A stretch of 64,000 bases of DNA from Dasypus novemcinctus (Eukaryota > Chordata > Mammalia > Cingulata > Dasypodidae), in NCBI RefSeq assembly GCF_030445035.2, contig NC_080695.1:52159954-52223953 (forward strand). The letters run 5' to 3'. The notes beneath the pieces were generated by a model. The model was not told where the DNA came from. It made no database searches and saw only the letters and a program-made list of their open reading frames with translations. Of this stretch, positions 59,999 through 64,000 are shown piece after piece. Numbering within the stretch: position 1 is the first letter of the stretch; every line of letters begins with the position of its first letter. The translations under genes were made by a program, and so were the position numbers.

Positions 59999-60745
59999 TT
60001 TTTTTATTTATTTTTATTAAAATTATTTATTTTTACAAATTACATTAAAAAAATACGAGGTCCCAATCAACCCCACCGCCCCCACCCCCCACTCCTCCCA
60101 CAGCAACACTCTCTCCCATCATTGTGAGACATCCATTGCACCCAGTAAGTACATCTCTGAACATCACTGCATCCCGTAGTCAATGGTCCACATCATAGCC
60201 CACACTCTCCCATGTTCCATCCAGTGGGCCCTGGGGGGATCTACAATGTCCTGTAATTGTCCGTGAAGCACCACCTAGGACAATTCCATGTCCCAAAAAC
60301 ACCTCCACATCGCATCTCTTCCTCCCATTCCCCAAACCCAGCAGCCACCATGGCTACCCTTCCCACACCCATTCCACATTTTCTCTGTGGACATTGGATT
60401 GGTTGTGTCCATTGCACTTCTATGTCAAGAGGGGGCTTAGATTCCACATGGATACTGGATGCACTCCTCCTGCTTTCAGTTGTAGACACTCTAGGCTCCA
60501 TGGTGTGGTGGTTGACCTTCTTCAACTCCATGTTAGCTGAGTGGGGTCAGTCCAATAAATCAAAGTGTAGGAGCTGAAGTCTATTGAGGCTCTGGGCCTG
60601 GGTGTCTTATTATCAGTCCAGAGATTCAAATCCCCTAAAAATAGCTTAAACCCCAGCACCAACTACAATTCCAATAAAGTAGCATGCAAGTCTTGTGGGA
60701 AGAGATCCCCTCTGAGTCCAATTCCATCATGTAGAAACACCAGCT
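59999..60745 (-). mobile_element. 5'-truncated LINE 3' end with 16-bp target duplication
   Basis: Minus-strand retroposed segment. The poly(A) tail appears as T/A-rich sequence at about 59994-60050 on +, followed by a C-rich stretch (G-rich on the element strand, 60065-60100) and about 650 bases without a conserved frame. TCTTTGGAGCCTTTTT flanks it at 59983-59998 and 60746-60761. I recognise the body (AACATCACTGCATCCCGTAG, CAATGGTCCACATCATAGCC) as a repeat common in xenarthran genomes, most likely the 3' UTR of an L1 lineage. It does not match the 3' UTR of the intact L1 at 1-760. Confidence 0.8.
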
Positions 60746-60761
60746 TCTTTGGAGCCTTTTT

Positions 60762-61314
60762 ATGGTACAGATATGGAGACACAGACCTATGATTCACTTT
60801 AACAACAGAAAATTAAACCATGAGTTAGGAGGACATACCGTATGAAGCCTTCACTGCAAGCTTTTTGACTATCTAGGTAAGAGCCCAGCAAATCCTTAAA
60901 GAAGCAGTGGTGCCTGTGTTGTGAGCTGTGCAGTTTTCCAGGTGCCTTGGTTATAAACAGAGGGAAGTATATAATGACCCTGCCGCCTATCCCAAGATCG
61001 ATATGCACCGTCAGGCGTGCTCAGGTATGTGTCTAGGCCGAAAGTGCAGAGCACTTGAAATCTGCCTGATCTTACCAATTCTTGAATATACTCCCTGAGA
61101 GCATAGTGACCTCACAGTGTAATTAGAGAACACAGAAAACAAATCTTTTATGGTGTATTCATGGCCGACCGTTCCCACTAATTTATGAGCCCTTTCCTTC
61201 TTGCACTTTATTCTGGAGCCCAAACAAATTAACTGCAGGTCCTTGAATGTGTCATACTCTTTCACACTCCTTTGCCTTCCTACTTCCAATCCCTTCTAAA
61301 GCTAAAGCCCTTAA
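60762..61314. other. Unique intergenic sequence
   Basis: Minus frames of 69-92 codons without known motifs; nothing else recognised. Confidence 0.4.
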
Positions 61315-61460
61315 TCTTGCTTGTCAACCTGGTAAACTCTAATTCCTCCTGTACGATGTAGCTCAGAGTAGTGACTGCCCCAGATCGGGTTATCTTTTCT
61401 GCTCCCACTGTCCCTTGTACATACCTGTCTTCTAGCCTTTGCTATAATAAAGAGATTGCT
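61315..61460 (+). mobile_element. L2 LINE fragment
   Basis: CAACCTGGTAAACTCTAATT, CCTCCTGTACGATGTAGCTC and CCCTTGTACATACCTG follow the L2 3' part ('acctggctaactcctactcatcctttaagactcagctc'). Confidence 0.65.
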
Positions 61461-63435
61461 TTTATTTCTATTTGAGTTGTCTTCTAGCCTTGAACTCTCT
61501 GTAGTACTATTGTGCTTTGTATCTCATGGCTGTATGTGGGGCATGATGCATTACAGATGAATAAGCCTATGCGTAAAACAAACATTTTTTATATTATATG
61601 CTAAATTTTGTGTTAGGGATCATAAGTGGTATAGAAAGAGAGGTAAGCAAGGCAGTTGCATTTAGGATAAGATTACAGAGGAGGTGGGGTTCATGTTATT
61701 TTTTCAGTGAATTAAGAATTTTAATGTGATTAAAAGAAAACCTAGGGCTTTCAAGGCAAAGAGAACAAGATTATAATGATAATATAATAAATATAATACT
61801 GTATTTTGCATCAGCTACGAGGCTCCTTAAAACAAACAACAGGGAAGGTATAAACATTAGGGAACATATCACATCTGACAATCGCCACCACAACATACGC
61901 AAAATAGGGTAGTTTGAAAACGGTATGGCGTCAAGCTTCTGGGAACTGTGGCATCAGATTCCCAATGATATGTTGGCTTAGCCCTCAGTTTATCTTGCAA
62001 TATTTTAGAGATTCCAAGATTTCCGCCATGCCCAGGCAGACATTACCTCATCCAGTAGAAGAAAAGGGACAGATTTTCCAGTTTGACTCTTTTCCAGTGT
62101 AAGGAAATATTTGGACACATTTACCTTATCAGATCCCCTTTACTGATGAAAACCACATCACAGCCATTTTCAGAATTGGGAATACCTGGACATAATTGGT
62201 TTATATTTATTATTTATCCCTTTGTCAGTGGACAGGGAAGAAAAATGTTAGAAAAGAAAAAGGGTAGTATGGCTACAGGCAACCAGCAGTTTCTGACATT
62301 GTGTTTTGAGAAAAAAAACTAGGATATAGGTTTGTATGTGTGTGCTGAGAACTATTTAGGGAATAATTTAGACTTGATGCAGTATTAAAAAGGAAGCCAT
62401 TGATAGTTTTAGATAATGGGTATGACTTCTATTCAGGCAGCTTTTCTTTGGCGACTGCTGCGTCATCTCTTTCTTTATGACTCACTCCAAATTTTTCTCA
62501 GCCTTTTGGGAAATCAACTCTTTCAGAAGAAAAATACTGTTGTCATGGAGCTATGGAGTATATAGTGAAAAATATTTTACTTGCCAAATGTACATGCAAT
62601 CTCTGATATATAAATTTATGAAATGATTTTTAGTATTTGTGCATGAACAGTTGATTGCACTTTGCTTTTTAAATTGTTCTAATATCTGTTCTCCATTTCT
62701 CCATATAATGGAAGGCTGACTTGTCAAATAAATAAATCCGCTCTTGCAAACTCTTTGATATGTTTAGTACTTTTTATTGAGTGGAACTCTTCAGAATTAA
62801 CTGAATCTGCAACCTCATTAATTTAACTAAGAAATATCCTTACTTCAATAAACATAAAGCATAAGTAGGTGTGTATAGAATGTCCTTAGATTTTGTCCAC
62901 CCAAAGTCACAAGCTTTAGTGATGTTTTGCCCATGAAACTTGGCCAAGTACATATTCCAAATGCAATTAACCTGCAATTTAGGACACAAAATAAGTCACA
63001 GATTCATTTCTTAGCTGTTTTTATCATCGTTCTAAACAATGATCTCAAGATGATATTATTTCTACTTATTGATCCTTCTCACACCAACAAATTGAAATAA
63101 ATCACTGTTAGGTATTACATTGATATCTGAGTCCTTGCTACTTGCATTCAAATGACCAGTTTTCACTAAATCAAGTTTCTTTCTACTCTTATATTTACCA
63201 TCCATCTTAACGGCAAGTATTAATAAACACAAAACTTTTAATGCATAGGATTTAGTGTAAGTGTAAACATAAGCACACCGAGTCTTCCACTAGGGTAGCA
63301 AGCAGTTAGAGTTCTTATCAATTATTAAGTAGAACCATACAACTAATAGACAATAGTTGTCACCTATCAGAGCTAATGTTCCCTTTTATAAAAAATTTTT
63401 GTAATATCCATTTTTTTCCTTCCCTGAGTTGGTTA
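61461..63435. other. Unique A/T-rich intergenic sequence
   Basis: No gene or recognised repeat. Confidence 0.4.
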
Positions 63436-63520
63436 TTTCATTTGTTTTGCTTGTTGTTGTCCCACTGGGACCTCCCATGTGGGAAACAGGCACTCAACTG
63501 CTTGAGCCACATCTGCTACC
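63436..63520 (-). mobile_element. Older xenarthran SINE fragment
   Basis: CACTGGGACCTCCCATGTGG, CAGGCACTCAACTGCTTGAG and CCACATCTGCTACC are the complement of the tRNA-like head seen at 45103. The T-rich part at the left is the shortened A-tail side. Confidence 0.7.
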
Positions 63521-64000
63521 AATATCATTTTAATTAGGCTAAAATGGAATTTATATGTAATATAACCCACTTGCCCATAAAATTTAAAGAAATCAATATA
63601 GGAGCAATAAATGAATGCAATTCTAAGTCAACATTCATTTCAATATAGAGATGTTGGGCTGGCCTCTGTGAGATGACATAATGAAGAAGTTGGAAGTTTT
63701 TTCCTGTATGAAGAATCACCACGGGCTCTGCAGTTGGCAAAGCCAATGCTGCCCAATCTTCCTTAGGTCTGGTAATCCCAAGACACAGGTTTTCAGAATC
63801 TGTCCTTCATGGGAATCACTGCCCTGGACTGAGGCCCCTTTGCCTTCAGGATAAAGAATGGTGTAATCTGGGAATGAATACCAAATTGAAAAACAACCTT
63901 TAATTTACATGTCCATTTCTTTGGCCTGGGGAGTTGGATGGTTGGTCTCTTTTAGGTACAAAGGGGAAAAAATGCTTCCAATTGTTCATCTAAAAGAAGC
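63521..64000. other. Unique intergenic sequence
   Basis: Nothing recognised up to the window edge. Confidence 0.4.

Overview
The window looks like intergenic DNA from a placental mammal, most likely a xenarthran and probably an armadillo. The clue is at least four copies of a tRNA-derived SINE of the DAS type known from the nine-banded armadillo, plus two fragments of a related older SINE. They sit on a background of ancient eutherian repeats (MIR, L2, MER5/MER58-like hAT elements, L1M remnants). I found no intact single-copy host gene. The only long open reading frames are the two proteins of a LINE-1 element. No bacterial features, CRISPR arrays or structural RNA genes are visible.

Layout. 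1-7708: a LINE-1 on the minus strand, complete at its 5' end and cut only by the left edge of the window in its 3' UTR, with ORF1 and ORF2 both open. 7715-8112: a DAS-SINE beside the L1 5' end. 8113-11885: unique sequence with MIR copies and a perfect 44-bp tandem duplication. 11898-14196: a 5'-truncated processed pseudogene of OSGIN2 with a 12-bp target-site duplication. 14209-25230: unique sequence with an old L1 piece, three more DAS-SINEs (one nested in a MIR), an L2 tail and a GC-rich island. 25231-41750: mostly unique, with MER5, L2-like, MIR, MER58-like and L1M copies, a probable minus-strand LTR at 28482 and a long polypyrimidine tract at 35350. 41756-42283: a probable solo LTR. 42284-48833: unique sequence, an older SINE, an L2 tail, a 36-bp minisatellite, MER5, MIR and a diverged L1. 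48834-56239: a two-LTR endogenous retrovirus whose 6.4-kb interior shows no recognisable gag, pro, pol or env frame. 56240-64000: mostly unique, with a MIR, a LINE 3'-end insertion flanked by a 16-bp duplication, an L2 tail and an old SINE fragment.

The pieces fit an L1-driven landscape. The L1 encodes the endonuclease and reverse transcriptase that would insert polyadenylated RNAs in trans. The SINEs, the OSGIN2 retrocopy and the truncated LINE insertion all carry the tails and target-site duplications expected of that machinery. The LTR element is separate. Its 4-bp duplication, primer-binding site, polypurine tract and paired LTRs indicate retroviral integration, but it must have depended on proteins supplied by another element.

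Family names for repeats come from recognition by eye. Coordinates of old, diverged repeats are approximate.
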